Shown here: positions 1 to 8,833 of the stretch, one piece after another
Position numbering within the stretch: the first letter of the stretch is position 1
Layout of the letters: every line of letters starts with the position of its first letter
Assembly (NCBI RefSeq): GCF_030730875.1
Contig: NZ_JAVAMA010000004.1
Coordinates: 248,001-312,000, forward strand
Direction of reading: 5' to 3'
From: Sphingomonas sp. DG1-23
Lineage (GTDB): Bacteria; Pseudomonadota; Alphaproteobacteria; Sphingomonadales; Sphingomonadaceae
Length of the DNA stretch: 64,000 nucleotides
Notes under the pieces: model-generated
Seen by the model: only the letters and a program-made list of their open reading frames with translations
What the model was told of the DNA's origin: nothing
Databases searched by the model: none
Position numbers and translations under genes: made by a program

Positions 1-1236
1 TTTACGCCGTCGCGGATCACGCTGCAGGGCCGCGACGCCGGTGTCGCCAAGGTCGCCGAAGCGAAGACGCCCGCGGATTCGCCGTTCTTCGCGCCCTTTG
101 CCAAATTCCCCGCGGGCATGCCGGCGGAAACGCAGGCGAAACTGCGCGCCGAGGGTGAAGCGGCAATCCGCGAGGCGGTGGTGCCCGCCCATGCCAGGCT
201 GCTGCGCTTCCTGCGCGACGAATATATCCCCGGCGCCCGCACCGCGCTCGCGGCGAACGACCTCCCCGATGGGCGGGCTTATTATCGCTCGAAGGTTGCC
301 GAATATACCACGCTCGATCAGACGCCCGAGCAGGTCCATGCCATCGGTTTGGCTGAAGTCGCCAAGATCCGCGCGCGGATGCACGAAGTGATGCGACAGG
401 TGGGGTTCAAGGGCGACCTCGCCGCCTTCCTCAAGTTCTTGCGCACCGATCCGCAATTCTACGCCAAGACGCCGCAGGCTTTGCTCGACCGCGGTGCGTG
501 GATCGCCAAGACCTTCGACGGCAAGGCCTCGAAATATTTCGGCCGGCTGCCGCGCAGCCGTTTCGCGGTTATCCCGGTGCCCGACGACATCGCGCCGTTC
601 TACACCGGCGGACGCGGCGGGCCCGGCGTGTATCTGATCAATACCTATAATCTGCCCGCACGGCCGCTTTATTCGCTACCCGCGTTGACGTTGCACGAAA
701 GCGCGCCGGGTCACGCCTTCCAGATGCCGCTCGCGGCCGAGAACAAGGATTTGCCGGCGTTCCGCCGCGACACCTATCTCTCGGTCTATGGCGAGGGCTG
801 GGCGCTCTATTGCGAGGCGCTGGGCGAGGAGATGGGCATGTACGAGACGCCCTACGAGGTGTTCGGCATGCTCTCGTACCAGATGTGGCGCGCGGCGCGG
901 CTGGTGGTCGATACCGGGATCCACACCAAGGGCTGGACCCGCGAACAGGCGCAGCAATTCCTGCTCGACAATACGGCGCTTGCGAAGCACGAGATCGAGA
1001 CCGAGGTCGATCGCTACATCGCGTGGCCGGGCCAGGCGCTGAGCTATTATACCGGCGAGCTTGCGATCTTGCGCGCGCGTGCGCGCGCCGAAAAGGCGCT
1101 GGGGGCGAGGTTCAACATCCGCGCTTTCCATGATGCGGTGCTCGCGCTCGGATCGGTGCCGATCCCCGAGATCGACCGCCGCGTCGACCAGCTCATCGCC
1201 GAGGGCGGCAAGGGCCCCTATCCCGACGAGGAATGA
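1..1236 (+). CDS. DUF885 family protein (metallopeptidase-like), C-terminal part, cut by window start
   Basis: The reading frame is open from base 1, so the start lies outside the window; 411 codons are visible and the family is usually about 550-600 residues. The sequence shows a zinc-type motif HESAPGH (around base 705) followed by EGWALYCE about 30 residues later, the HExxxGH plus downstream Glu pattern of DUF885. These are poorly characterised secreted or periplasmic peptidase-like proteins common in sphingomonads. The stop overlaps the next start (ATGA), so the two are probably translated together. Peptidase activity and substrate are inferred. Its place beside prolyl-peptide and hydroxyproline genes fits a role in peptide breakdown. 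Confidence 0.85.
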   Translation, partial: FTPSRITLQGRDAGVAKVAEAKTPADSPFFAPFAKFPAGMPAETQAKLRAEGEAAIREAVVPAHARLLRFLRDEYIPGARTALAANDLPDGRAYYRSKVAEYTTLDQTPEQVHAIGLAEVAKIRARMHEVMRQVGFKGDLAAFLKFLRTDPQFYAKTPQALLDRGAWIAKTFDGKASKYFGRLPRSRFAVIPVPDDIAPFYTGGRGGPGVYLINTYNLPARPLYSLPALTLHESAPGHAFQMPLAAENKDLPAFRRDTYLSVYGEGWALYCEALGEEMGMYETPYEVFGMLSYQMWRAARLVVDTGIHTKGWTREQAQQFLLDNTALAKHEIETEVDRYIAWPGQALSYYTGELAILRARARAEKALGARFNIRAFHDAVLALGSVPIPEIDRRVDQLIAEGGKGPYPDEE

Positions 1237-2795
1237 CGATGATTCGATTGCCTGCCCTCGCCGCATTGCTGGCGATGCCCGCGGCTGCCTGTGCCCAGAA
1301 CGCGCCTGAGACGGTGACCTCGCCGGGCAATCCGATCCTCGCCGACGGCCGCAATTACACCACCGACCCCGCGCCCGTGGTCGATGGCGATACGCTGTAC
1401 ATCCTGACCGGACGCGACGAGGCCGCGCCCGAGGTCAACGACTTCATCATGCCCGAATGGCAGCTGCTCGCGACCAGAGACCCCGCGTCGCGCAAATGGC
1501 AGCGCATTCCCGGTTTCATCCGCCCTGAAAATGTCTTCGCCTGGGCCGAGCCCGCGCGCGCTTATGCCGGGCAGATCGTCAAGGGCATGGATGGGCGCTT
1601 CTATTTCTACGCCCCGGTGCTCGAGCGTGACAGCGATGCGAAAGACAAGTTCGCGATCGGGGTGGCGGTGGCGGACAGCCCGCGCGGACCATGGAGAGAC
1701 GCGCATCCGTCAGGACCGATCATCTCGCAGAAGGTGCCGGAGGCGAACGACATCCAGAATATCGACCCGACCGTGCTGCTCGACGACGATGGCCGGGTCT
1801 ACATCTATTGGGGCACGTTCGGACGCTTGCTCGGCATGGAGCTCGAGGGCGACATGATCACCCCCAAAGGGCCGGAAAAGCGGATCGAGGGCCTTACCGG
1901 CTTCTTCGAGGCGCCATGGGTGCTCAAGCGCAAAGGCACCTATTACATGCTCTATGCCGGCAACAAAGCCGGGCCCGGCAGCGATTGCACTCCGGCGGTC
2001 TATCATGCCTGCCAGGCTTGGGGCACCGCGACTTCGCCGCTGGGACCATGGAAGTATCGCGGCGTCGCGCTGCGCCCGGTCTCGTCGACCACGTCGCATG
2101 CCGGAATCGTCGAGTTCAAGGGCCAGTGGTACATGGCCTATCACACAGCCGACGCGGTCGGGGGCGGGCATTTCCGCCGCAGCGTCGCGATCGATCGGCT
2201 CGAATGGGATGATACGATAACCCCCGCGGCGATCCGGCCGGTAGTACCCACGCGCGCGCCGCAGCCGGCACCGGGACCGACGCGCAACATCGCCGGATCG
2301 GCCGCGGCGGCGTCGTCGAACGTGGTACCGGTGCAATATTGGATCGCCGCGCTCAACGACGGCAAGGTGCGCGAAAATCCGTTGCCACCCGAGATGTGGG
2401 GCACGTGGAACGGCAACAACCCGAAACAGCCCTGGGTCGAATATCGCTGGGACAAGCCGGTGGCGATCGACGGTTCACGAATCTACTTCTTCGCCGATCA
2501 GCCCGCCGGATCGGGGGTCGGAGTCGCGCCGCCCGCGGCGTGGCACCTCGAATATTGGGACGGGGGGTGGAAGCGGGTGTCGGACGTGGGCGGGTACGGC
2601 ACGGTGCCTGGAGCGTATCAGGAGGTGCGTTTCGCGACGGTGACGACGCGGTGCCTGCGTGCGGTGTTCAATGCGTCGAGCAGTGGTGGCAGCGTTGCGG
2701 GGCTCGGTGTGCAGGAATGGGAAGTGCTCGCGCCGACCGCGCGGATCCCTGAACCCGTGCGGGGAACTGCACCGTCCGCTTGCGAAGCCAATTAA
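1233..2795 (+). CDS. Glycoside hydrolase family 43 protein, secreted, with C-terminal beta-sandwich-like domain
   Basis: This 520-residue protein begins with a signal peptide ending near ACAQN. A five-bladed beta-propeller GH43 domain spans about residues 30-340. The three expected acids are visible: Asp45 in TDPAP (general base), Asp178 in NIDPT (pKa modulator) and Glu226 in FFEAPW (general acid). The last 180 residues resemble a galactose-binding-like (F5/8 type C) module. GH43 enzymes release arabinose, xylose or galactose from plant polymers; the exact specificity cannot be read here. An in-frame ATG six bases downstream is an alternative start. It probably acts on the arabinose-containing part of the glycan imported by the nearby receptors (inference). 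Confidence 0.88.
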   Translation: MTMIRLPALAALLAMPAAACAQNAPETVTSPGNPILADGRNYTTDPAPVVDGDTLYILTGRDEAAPEVNDFIMPEWQLLATRDPASRKWQRIPGFIRPENVFAWAEPARAYAGQIVKGMDGRFYFYAPVLERDSDAKDKFAIGVAVADSPRGPWRDAHPSGPIISQKVPEANDIQNIDPTVLLDDDGRVYIYWGTFGRLLGMELEGDMITPKGPEKRIEGLTGFFEAPWVLKRKGTYYMLYAGNKAGPGSDCTPAVYHACQAWGTATSPLGPWKYRGVALRPVSSTTSHAGIVEFKGQWYMAYHTADAVGGGHFRRSVAIDRLEWDDTITPAAIRPVVPTRAPQPAPGPTRNIAGSAAAASSNVVPVQYWIAALNDGKVRENPLPPEMWGTWNGNNPKQPWVEYRWDKPVAIDGSRIYFFADQPAGSGVGVAPPAAWHLEYWDGGWKRVSDVGGYGTVPGAYQEVRFATVTTRCLRAVFNASSSGGSVAGLGVQEWEVLAPTARIPEPVRGTAPSACEAN

Positions 2796-2802
2796 AACCC
2801 CT

Positions 2803-2819
2803 CCCCTTCAGGGAAGGGG
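2803..2819. terminator. Short stem-loop between convergent genes
   Basis: A 7-bp inverted repeat (CCCCTTC / GAAGGGG) with a 3-base loop lies in the 33-bp gap between the GH43 gene and the convergent metallopeptidase pseudogene. AAAA precedes it on the plus strand, which gives a T-run for transcripts from the minus strand. It may act mainly for the leftward operon. Confidence 0.5.
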
Positions 2820-2828
2820 CTTGAGAAA

Positions 2829-3703
2829 TCAGCAAATCTCTGCGGTGCTCTTCGGGGTCGGCCCAGGCGGCACCCTTGCAGGATGCTTGTAGAAGGGGTC
2901 GCCCGGCAGCCGGTGCCGGTCGCCATAGACCGCGCGCAGCACCCCGGCGAGCGCGGGGTCGTGCCGCGCCAGATCCTTGTCGGAGAGGATGCGGACTTCG
3001 TTCACCACTGCGAGCTTGTTCGAATTGAACCAGAATTGCGTGCCCTCGGCCCAATATTCCTGGACCGTGATCGCGCCATATTCGCCGGCCCACAGACCCT
3101 TGTCCTTCGCGGCGGCATAGGCGCGTTCGACCCGCGCGTAGAGCGCCGGGTCCACCGCCTGCACTGCGTAGAGAATAGCGTGCGAGAATTCGTGGACGAG
3201 GATCGTCTCGCCAAAATATTTGGTGCCGGGGATGGCGAGCAAATTCTCGGTCGCGGCGCTCGTCAGCAGCCCGCCCATGCCCCGCGCCCGCTTGCCCCAA
3301 TATTCGCGGTCGGTCAGCCGGCCGATCCGTTCGTCGTAGGCTTGCGTTCGCAGCGGGTGAGCCGCGGATCGTCGATCGCGGGCTTCTTCCAGTCGCGCTG
3401 CTCGGGCACGTCGAGCGTCTGCTCGTCCACGCCCATGATCATCACCCGCTGCCCGGCACGTACCAGCTCGCGGCCGATGTCGGGGCGGCGCGCGACCATC
3501 GCCACCATCATCCGCCGGGCGACCTGCAGCGCCGCGTCGGGCACCGCCCCGGACGACGAGATCGGAATGCCGTTCGCATCGACCGATTTGACGTAGAATG
3601 GATCGAGCTTGAGCGCCGCCGGCGGCGCACCGATCGGTGCAGGCTTGCCCGCGCAGGAAGCAAGAGCGCCGGCGGCGACCAGCAAGGAAGACGCGCGCTT
3701 CAT
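2829..3703 (-). pseudogene. HExxH zinc-metallopeptidase-like lipoprotein, interrupted by a one-base frameshift
   Basis: The N-terminal half reads from ATG at 3703: a lipoprotein signal with lipobox LASC, Cys17, then about 115 residues. It breaks near 3340-3350 and continues in another frame to 2829. Restoring one G (AAGCC to AAGGCC on the coding strand) joins CERK to AYDERIGRL and gives a single 291-residue protein. The second half carries ILVHEFSHAIL, a HExxH zinc site, and EYWAEGTQFWF as the likely third-ligand helix, a gluzincin layout reminiscent of anthrax-lethal-factor/Pro-Pro-endopeptidase-like (M34) domains. That family match is tentative. The start overlaps the stop of the Xaa-Pro peptidase gene by four bases. 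It is either a recent loss or a sequencing error. Confidence 0.7.
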
Positions 3704-4878
3704 GCAAAGGGCCGATCGAGCGAATGCTGCGGCTCGGTGAACCATGCGGCCCCCGTCTCGGTCACGTACATATGGTCCTCGAGCCGGATGCCGAAGCGCT
3801 CGGGCACGACGATCATCGGCTCGTTCGAAAAGCACATGCCGGGGGCCAGCGGCGTGCGGTCGCCGCGGACGAGATAAGCGGGCTCGTGAATCGCGAGGCC
3901 GATGCCGTGCCCGGTGCGATGTGGCAGGCCGGGCAGGCGATAATCGGGGCCGAGTCCGGCGCGTTCGAGCACCCGACGCGCCGCCGCGTCGACGCTCTCG
4001 CACGGTTCCCCCGGTGCAACCGCGTCGAAGGCGGCGGCCTGAGCCTCCTTCTCCAGGTCCCAGAGCGTGCGGATGTCTTCGTCGACCTGGCCGAACGCGT
4101 AGGTCCGGGTGATGTCCGAATGGTAGCCGTCGACGGTGCATCCGGTATCGATCAGCACCAGTTGGCCCTCCTCGAGCTGCTGGTCGCCGGGCAGCCCGTG
4201 CGGATAGGCGGTGGCGGTGCCGAACTGCACCGCGCAGAAGGTCGATCCCGCGGCGCCCAGCGCCCGATGGGCATCGTCGATGAAGCGCTTGACTGCGCTC
4301 GCGCGGATGCCGGGGACGAGGATTCGGGCGGCGGCGCGATGGACGTCGAGCGTCATCGCCTTCGCCTGTCGCATCAGCGCGAGTTCGGTCGTGGACTTCA
4401 CCATGCGTAGCCCGTCGATCACCCGCGCGCCGGAGACCGGCCGGAACGATGCGCGCAGCGGCTCTGACCAGGCGAACGGCAACAGCGGATCGAGCGCGAG
4501 CACGGCATTGGCGGCAAGGCTATCGGCGATCAGCGCGAGCGGGCTCTCATCCTCTTCCCACAGCAGCAGTTCGGCATCGATCGCCAGCTCGGCCTCGAGC
4601 GAGCCGCGCTCGAAGGCGGGGCAGATAATCCGCGGCTTGCCGCTCGCCGGGAGCAGCATCGCCACCAGCCGCTCGGTCGGCGACCAGGCGATGCCGGTGA
4701 AATAGCGCAGGCTCGGCCCCGCATTGACCAGCAGCGCATCGGCGCCGATCGCCGCCAGCCGCTCGCGCGCGCGCGCGAGCCGGTCGTTACGCTCGTTCCT
4801 GCCGATTTGCGGGACGGGGGTGGGCCATGGTGCCAGTGCAGCCAGCTCCGCTGCGATTGTCGAGCCGCCGATGGTCAT
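3700..4878 (-). CDS. M24 family Xaa-Pro peptidase (aminopeptidase P / prolidase type)
   Basis: This 392-residue protein has a creatinase-type N-terminal domain (about 1-160) and a pita-bread metallopeptidase domain. The metal ligands are recognisable: IDTGCTVDGYHSD (two Asp), HRTGHGIGLAIHE (His), FSNEPMIV (Glu) and GIRLEDH (Glu). The family cleaves the bond before proline or hydroxyproline in peptides. No signal peptide is seen, so it is cytoplasmic. It overlaps the FAD dehydrogenase upstream by four bases and the metallopeptidase pseudogene downstream by four, forming a tight leftward operon. In this context it probably releases amino acids from imported Pro/Hyp peptides (inference). Confidence 0.9.
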   Translation of the reverse strand: MTIGGSTIAAELAALAPWPTPVPQIGRNERNDRLARARERLAAIGADALLVNAGPSLRYFTGIAWSPTERLVAMLLPASGKPRIICPAFERGSLEAELAIDAELLLWEEDESPLALIADSLAANAVLALDPLLPFAWSEPLRASFRPVSGARVIDGLRMVKSTTELALMRQAKAMTLDVHRAAARILVPGIRASAVKRFIDDAHRALGAAGSTFCAVQFGTATAYPHGLPGDQQLEEGQLVLIDTGCTVDGYHSDITRTYAFGQVDEDIRTLWDLEKEAQAAAFDAVAPGEPCESVDAAARRVLERAGLGPDYRLPGLPHRTGHGIGLAIHEPAYLVRGDRTPLAPGMCFSNEPMIVVPERFGIRLEDHMYVTETGAAWFTEPQHSLDRPFA

Positions 4879-6104
4879 GCGCGTCCTCCTTTTCCGCCGA
4901 ATCGTTCGAGGTCGAACGGCGTGAGATCAATGTTGGGGTTCGAATCCTCCGCGAGCGCGGCCACCAGTTCGGCGGTGAGCGGTGCGAGCGTGAGGCCGAG
5001 ATGCTGGTGTCCGAAGGCGTAGAGCAGGTTGGTCGCGCGGCGCGACCGGCCGATCGCCGGCAGATAGTCGGGAAGGGTGGGGCGGGCACCCATCCAGCGC
5101 GTAAAAGGCGGGCGCATCGGCAGCCCCAGTTCGACGACATGATGCTCCAGCCTTTCCCATTTGCGCGGGTCGGGCGGCGCCTCCGGGCTGGCAAGTTCGA
5201 CGAAGCTCGCGGCCTGGACGGTGTCGGCGTAGCGCGTCACGATCATCGAGCGATCTTCGAACACGATCGGCGGCAGGTCGGCCGGCCAGTCGTCCGCGGC
5301 GGCGCGGATATGATAGCCGCGCTCGGCGACGATCGGGGCGTGGTGGCCGGCGCGCTCAACCAACGGCTTGCTGCGCACGCCGGCGGCGACGAGCACGAGA
5401 TCGGCATCGTGACCGGGTATCCGTGCTTGCCCTTGCTCCACGATCAGAGCGCCCGTCTCACGCAGGATCTGCCCGCCTCGCCGGGCGACGTCCCGTTCGA
5501 GCGCGGCGGCGAGCTGGTGGAGGTCGCTGATCTGGCCGGTGCCGCTGAAGCGCAGCGCGCCCGCGATCGGCGCGCTGGTCACTGCCCGTATCCGGTCGAT
5601 GTCTTGCGGGGCCGCCTCTTCCAAGTGCGCGGTGCCGATATCGGCGCTCTCCCAGGCCGCTTTGCCGGCCGTCGCCTTGCCCGCCTCGCCCCACACGACC
5701 AAATGTCCGTCCGTCTTCACCAGCTCCGACGCCCAGGACGCGCGCTGCCAGGCGGGGAGTGCTTCGGCAAGAAGGGCGCGCAACGCATCGCTGCCGGCGC
5801 GAAAGCGATCGGGGCGGGCGGAAGAGAGCAAACGTAACGCGAACGGAGCCCATGCGCGTATGCCATGCATCGGCAGGTCGAGCGCACCGCCCACGGCAAA
5901 GCGTCGGCCCCATGCCGATCGCAGGCTCGCCATCGACGCCAGCGGCGCGACCTGCTCGGTTGCGATATGTCCGGCATTCCCCCACGATGCCGCATCACCG
6001 GACGCGCTGGACTCCAGTACGGTTACGGCATTCCCTGCGCGCAACAGCGCGGACGCGCAGCAGAGGCCCACCACGCCGCCGCCGATGATCGTTATCCGCC
6101 TCAA
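4875..6104 (-). CDS. FAD-dependent D-amino-acid dehydrogenase/oxidase family, candidate D-hydroxyproline dehydrogenase
   Basis: The DadA/DAO-type flavoprotein starts with a Rossmann dinucleotide motif (ITIIGGGVVGL) and ends with the conserved FGHQHLGLTLAP segment near the flavin. I choose the TTG start at 6104, because AGAGGA sits seven bases ahead of it, giving 409 residues. A further upstream TTG (6161) would run through the palindrome in the promoter. Between a hydroxyproline-epimerase-type gene and a DHDPS-type deaminase, the best assignment is oxidation of cis-4-hydroxy-D-proline to 1-pyrroline-4-hydroxy-2-carboxylate, as done by HypO/LhpB-type enzymes. Other D-amino acids remain possible. 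It is divergent from the deaminase gene with a 71-bp shared promoter region. Confidence 0.82.
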   Translation of the reverse strand: MRRITIIGGGVVGLCCASALLRAGNAVTVLESSASGDAASWGNAGHIATEQVAPLASMASLRSAWGRRFAVGGALDLPMHGIRAWAPFALRLLSSARPDRFRAGSDALRALLAEALPAWQRASWASELVKTDGHLVVWGEAGKATAGKAAWESADIGTAHLEEAAPQDIDRIRAVTSAPIAGALRFSGTGQISDLHQLAAALERDVARRGGQILRETGALIVEQGQARIPGHDADLVLVAAGVRSKPLVERAGHHAPIVAERGYHIRAAADDWPADLPPIVFEDRSMIVTRYADTVQAASFVELASPEAPPDPRKWERLEHHVVELGLPMRPPFTRWMGARPTLPDYLPAIGRSRRATNLLYAFGHQHLGLTLAPLTAELVAALAEDSNPNIDLTPFDLERFGGKGGRA

Positions 6105-6133
6105 CCATTTATCCTCTATTGCAACGCAAAAAC

Positions 6134-6154
6134 CATTATCGTATACGTTATTCA
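6134..6154. promoter_or_regulatory. GTATAC-centred palindrome, candidate GntR/FCD operator in a divergent promoter
   Basis: The sequence TATCGTATACGTTA lies midway between the two divergent starts (6104 minus, 6176 plus). Its CGTATACG core (6140-6147) is perfectly palindromic. FCD-type GntR regulators typically bind short GT...AC inverted repeats, and one such regulator is encoded at 8159-8809. The same hexamer occurs twice between the divergent TonB receptors. Binding is inferred. Confidence 0.5.
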
Positions 6155-6175
6155 ACTTCAAGAACGGGGTACGAG

Positions 6176-7090
6176 ATGACGATCGGTTGGAAGGGCGTTT
6201 TTCCCGCAGTGACGACTCAGCTGAGGGAGGATCTGTCGATCGACCTTGCCGACACGCAGCGCGTAGTGGACGATTTGATCCGGGACGGCGTCACCGGCGT
6301 GATCGCGCTGGGCACGGTGGGCGAGAACAACTCGCTCGATTTCGGTGAAAAGGTCAGCGTGCTCTCCGCAATCGTCGAGGTGGTCAATGGCCGGGTTCCG
6401 GTGATCACCGGCGTATCCGAATATGACACGCGCCGCGCGGTTCGCTATGCGCAGGCGGCCGAAAAAGCGGGCGCCGACGGCCTGATGCTGCTGCCGCCGA
6501 TGGTCTATGTGCCCAAGCCGCACGAAATGGTCGCGCATTTCAAGGGCGTTGCCGAGAAGACCGGGCTGCCGATCATGCTCTACAACAATCCGCCGGCCTA
6601 TCGCTCGGTGATCGACAATGAGGTTCTCGAGGCGCTCAAGCCGGTGAAGAACATCGTGGCGGTCAAGGAGTCCGCACCCGACACCCGCCGTTTCACCGAT
6701 TTCCGCAACGATTTCGGCGATCGCTACGTGCTGTTCGCCGGGCTCGATGACGTGGCGCTGGAAGGGCTCTTCCTCGGCGCACAGGGCTGGGTGTCGGGCC
6801 TCACCAATGCCTTCCCCAAGGAATCGGTCGAGCTCGTCGCGGCGTACGAGCGCGGCGACTATGCCAAGGCGCTCGAAATCTATCGCTGGTTCATGCCTTT
6901 GCTCCATCTCGATGCCGAGCATGACCTCGTCCAGTCGATCAAGCTCGCCGAGCAGGTGATGGGCCGCGGTTCCGAACGGGTTCTGCCGCCGCGCTATCCG
7001 CTGGAAGGTGCGCGCCGCGCCGAGGTGATCGCCATGGTCGAGAAGGCCGCAGCGACGCGACCGACTCTGACCGTCGCGCAGGCTGCCTGA
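6176..7090 (+). CDS. DHDPS/NAL family aldolase-type enzyme, candidate 1-pyrroline-4-hydroxy-2-carboxylate deaminase
   Basis: This 304-residue TIM-barrel protein has the family's Schiff-base lysine (Lys164 in VAVKESAPD) and the catalytic tyrosine in IMLYNNPP. The phosphate/carboxylate loop reads GTVGENNSL where true dihydrodipicolinate synthases have a GTTGE motif. It is followed eight bases later by a hydroxyproline-epimerase-type gene and is divergent from a D-amino-acid dehydrogenase. That order points to the LhpC/HypD-type deaminase, which makes alpha-ketoglutarate semialdehyde and ammonia. I choose ATG at 6176 because the family homology starts with TIGWKGVFPA; an upstream ATG at 6119 would overlap the operator. 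Confidence 0.82.
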   Translation: MTIGWKGVFPAVTTQLREDLSIDLADTQRVVDDLIRDGVTGVIALGTVGENNSLDFGEKVSVLSAIVEVVNGRVPVITGVSEYDTRRAVRYAQAAEKAGADGLMLLPPMVYVPKPHEMVAHFKGVAEKTGLPIMLYNNPPAYRSVIDNEVLEALKPVKNIVAVKESAPDTRRFTDFRNDFGDRYVLFAGLDDVALEGLFLGAQGWVSGLTNAFPKESVELVAAYERGDYAKALEIYRWFMPLLHLDAEHDLVQSIKLAEQVMGRGSERVLPPRYPLEGARRAEVIAMVEKAAATRPTLTVAQAA

Positions 7091-7098
7091 CGCGCAAG

Positions 7099-8097
7099 AT
7101 GCGGCACACCTTCTTCTGCATCGACGGCCACACCGCCGGCAATCCGGTCCGGCTCGTCGCCGGCGGTGCGCCTTTGCTCAAGGGCGCGTCGATGTCGGAG
7201 AGGCGGCAGGACTTCCTTGCCCGCTTCGACTGGATTCGTACCGGACTGTGCTTCGAGCCACGCGGGCACGACATGATGTCGGGCGGTTTTCTCTACCCGC
7301 CGACGCAGCCCGATGCCGATATCGGCATCTTGTTCATCGAGACTTCGGGCTGTCTGCCGATGTGCGGCCATGGCACGATCGGCATGGTCACCTTCGGGCT
7401 CGAGCACGGGCTGATCCAGCCCGCCGAGCCGGGCAAGCTGCGGATCGAAGTGCCGGCCGGAGCGATCGACATCGTCTATACCCGCGAGGGCGACAAGGTC
7501 ACGTCGGTGCGGATCACCAATGTGCCGGCCTATGTCGCGGCGACCGGCATTCAGGTCGATGCCGAAGGGATCGGCCCCCTGTCGATCGACGTTGCTTATG
7601 GCGGCAATTATTACGCGATCATCGAGCCGCAGGGCGATTATACCGGGCTCGACGATTTCGATGCGTCGCGTTTGATCGATCTCAGCGGACGGATTCGCGA
7701 GGCAGTGCGCGCGAAATTCGAGCCGGTGCACCCGCGCGACCCGACGATCCGCGGGGTCAGCCACATTCTCTGGGCCGACAAGCCGAGGGGCGACGGCGCG
7801 GATGGCCGCAACGCCGTATTCTATGGCGACAAGGCGATCGATCGCAGCCCGTGCGGGACGGGCACCTCGGCGCGGCTCGCGCATCTCGCCGCGGCGGGGA
7901 GGCTCGCGGTCGGCGATCGCTTCGTCCACGAAAGCTATATCGGCAGCCGGTTCATCGGCCGGGTCGAGGCCGAGACGCGCCTCGGCGACCAGCCGGCGAT
8001 CATCCCCTCGGTGGAGGGATCCGCAATCGCAACGGGCTTCAACACGATCTGGATTGATCGGGCTGACTCATTCTGGGAAGGGTTTCAGGTCAAGTAA
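7099..8097 (+). CDS. Proline racemase family, 4-hydroxyproline 2-epimerase
   Basis: This 332-residue cytoplasmic enzyme has both catalytic cysteines: Cys89 in PMCGHGTIG and Cys252 in SPCGTGTSA. Family members with Thr in place of the first Cys are dehydratases, so two cysteines support racemase or epimerase activity. Neighbouring D-amino-acid dehydrogenase and DHDPS-type deaminase genes favour trans-4-hydroxy-L-proline to cis-4-hydroxy-D-proline over proline racemisation or the 3-hydroxyproline dehydratase role. It sits eight bases after the deaminase gene, in a plus-strand operon that continues into the GntR regulator and permease. Confidence 0.88.
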   Translation: MRHTFFCIDGHTAGNPVRLVAGGAPLLKGASMSERRQDFLARFDWIRTGLCFEPRGHDMMSGGFLYPPTQPDADIGILFIETSGCLPMCGHGTIGMVTFGLEHGLIQPAEPGKLRIEVPAGAIDIVYTREGDKVTSVRITNVPAYVAATGIQVDAEGIGPLSIDVAYGGNYYAIIEPQGDYTGLDDFDASRLIDLSGRIREAVRAKFEPVHPRDPTIRGVSHILWADKPRGDGADGRNAVFYGDKAIDRSPCGTGTSARLAHLAAAGRLAVGDRFVHESYIGSRFIGRVEAETRLGDQPAIIPSVEGSAIATGFNTIWIDRADSFWEGFQVK

Positions 8098-8158
8098 TGC
8101 TTCCGATTCCGCGCCGTTCGTTCGAACACAGGCGGTTCCACTTCCAGGAGAGACGGTC

Positions 8159-8809
8159 ATGAGCATCGTCGTACGTACGCTGGCCGAGCGTGTTTTCGAA
8201 ATCGTGCGCGAGCAGATCGTGACCGGACAATTGCGCGATAATCTGCCGATCCGCCAGGATGCGCTCGCCACCGAGCTCGGCGTGAGCAAGATCCCGCTGC
8301 GCGAGGCGCTGGCGCGGCTCGAGCACGAAGGGCTGCTGACCAGCCACGCCAATCGCGGCTATTTCGTCCAGCCGATGTCGGCGGGGCAGGTCGACGAAAT
8401 CTATGTGCTCCGGCTCGCGATCGAGCCGCCCGCCGCGGTCTACGCCGCCGAACGCGCGACCGAGGCGGATCACGCCGCCGCGATCGAGGCTTTCGAGAAG
8501 CTCGACGGTGCCGCGACCAGCAACCTCGCCGAAGTAGCGGTGCGCAATCGCGATTTCCATACGGCGCTGGTGCGCCCCGGCGGCCGGCTTCTCACCACCC
8601 AATTGGTCGAGCGGTTGTCGATCCTCGCCGAGCGCTACGTGGTCGCACATCTGCAGCCGGCAGGACGCGAATCGCGGGCGCACAACGAACATCAGGATTT
8701 GCTCGACGCATGGCTGGCGCGCGACGGCGTCAAGCTGACCGCGCTGCTGACCGGGCACCTTCAGGGCACGCTCGACGATCTTCGTCAGCAATTCGGTTCG
8801 ACGACCTAG
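8159..8809 (+). CDS. GntR family transcriptional regulator, FCD subfamily
   Basis: This 216-residue protein has an N-terminal winged helix (about 10-75, with the typical LGVSKIPLREALARLEHEG) and a C-terminal all-helical FCD ligand domain. The metal-binding-type residues of FCD appear as FHTALV and HNEHQDLLDAW. Start ATG 8159 is preceded by AGGAGAG. FCD regulators usually sense small organic acids or amino-acid derivatives. Its place inside the operon makes hydroxyproline or a pathway intermediate the likely effector, and the GTATAC palindromes at 6141, 14678 and 14902 its likely targets (inference). Confidence 0.9.
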   Translation: MSIVVRTLAERVFEIVREQIVTGQLRDNLPIRQDALATELGVSKIPLREALARLEHEGLLTSHANRGYFVQPMSAGQVDEIYVLRLAIEPPAAVYAAERATEADHAAAIEAFEKLDGAATSNLAEVAVRNRDFHTALVRPGGRLLTTQLVERLSILAERYVVAHLQPAGRESRAHNEHQDLLDAWLARDGVKLTALLTGHLQGTLDDLRQQFGSTT

Positions 8810-8833
8810 ACAAAAATACCGGGGGGAAGCTGC

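Noticed and set aside
4935..4950. GGTTCGAATCC, resembling a tRNA T-loop
   Set aside because: It lies inside the dehydrogenase coding sequence and no cloverleaf can be built around it.
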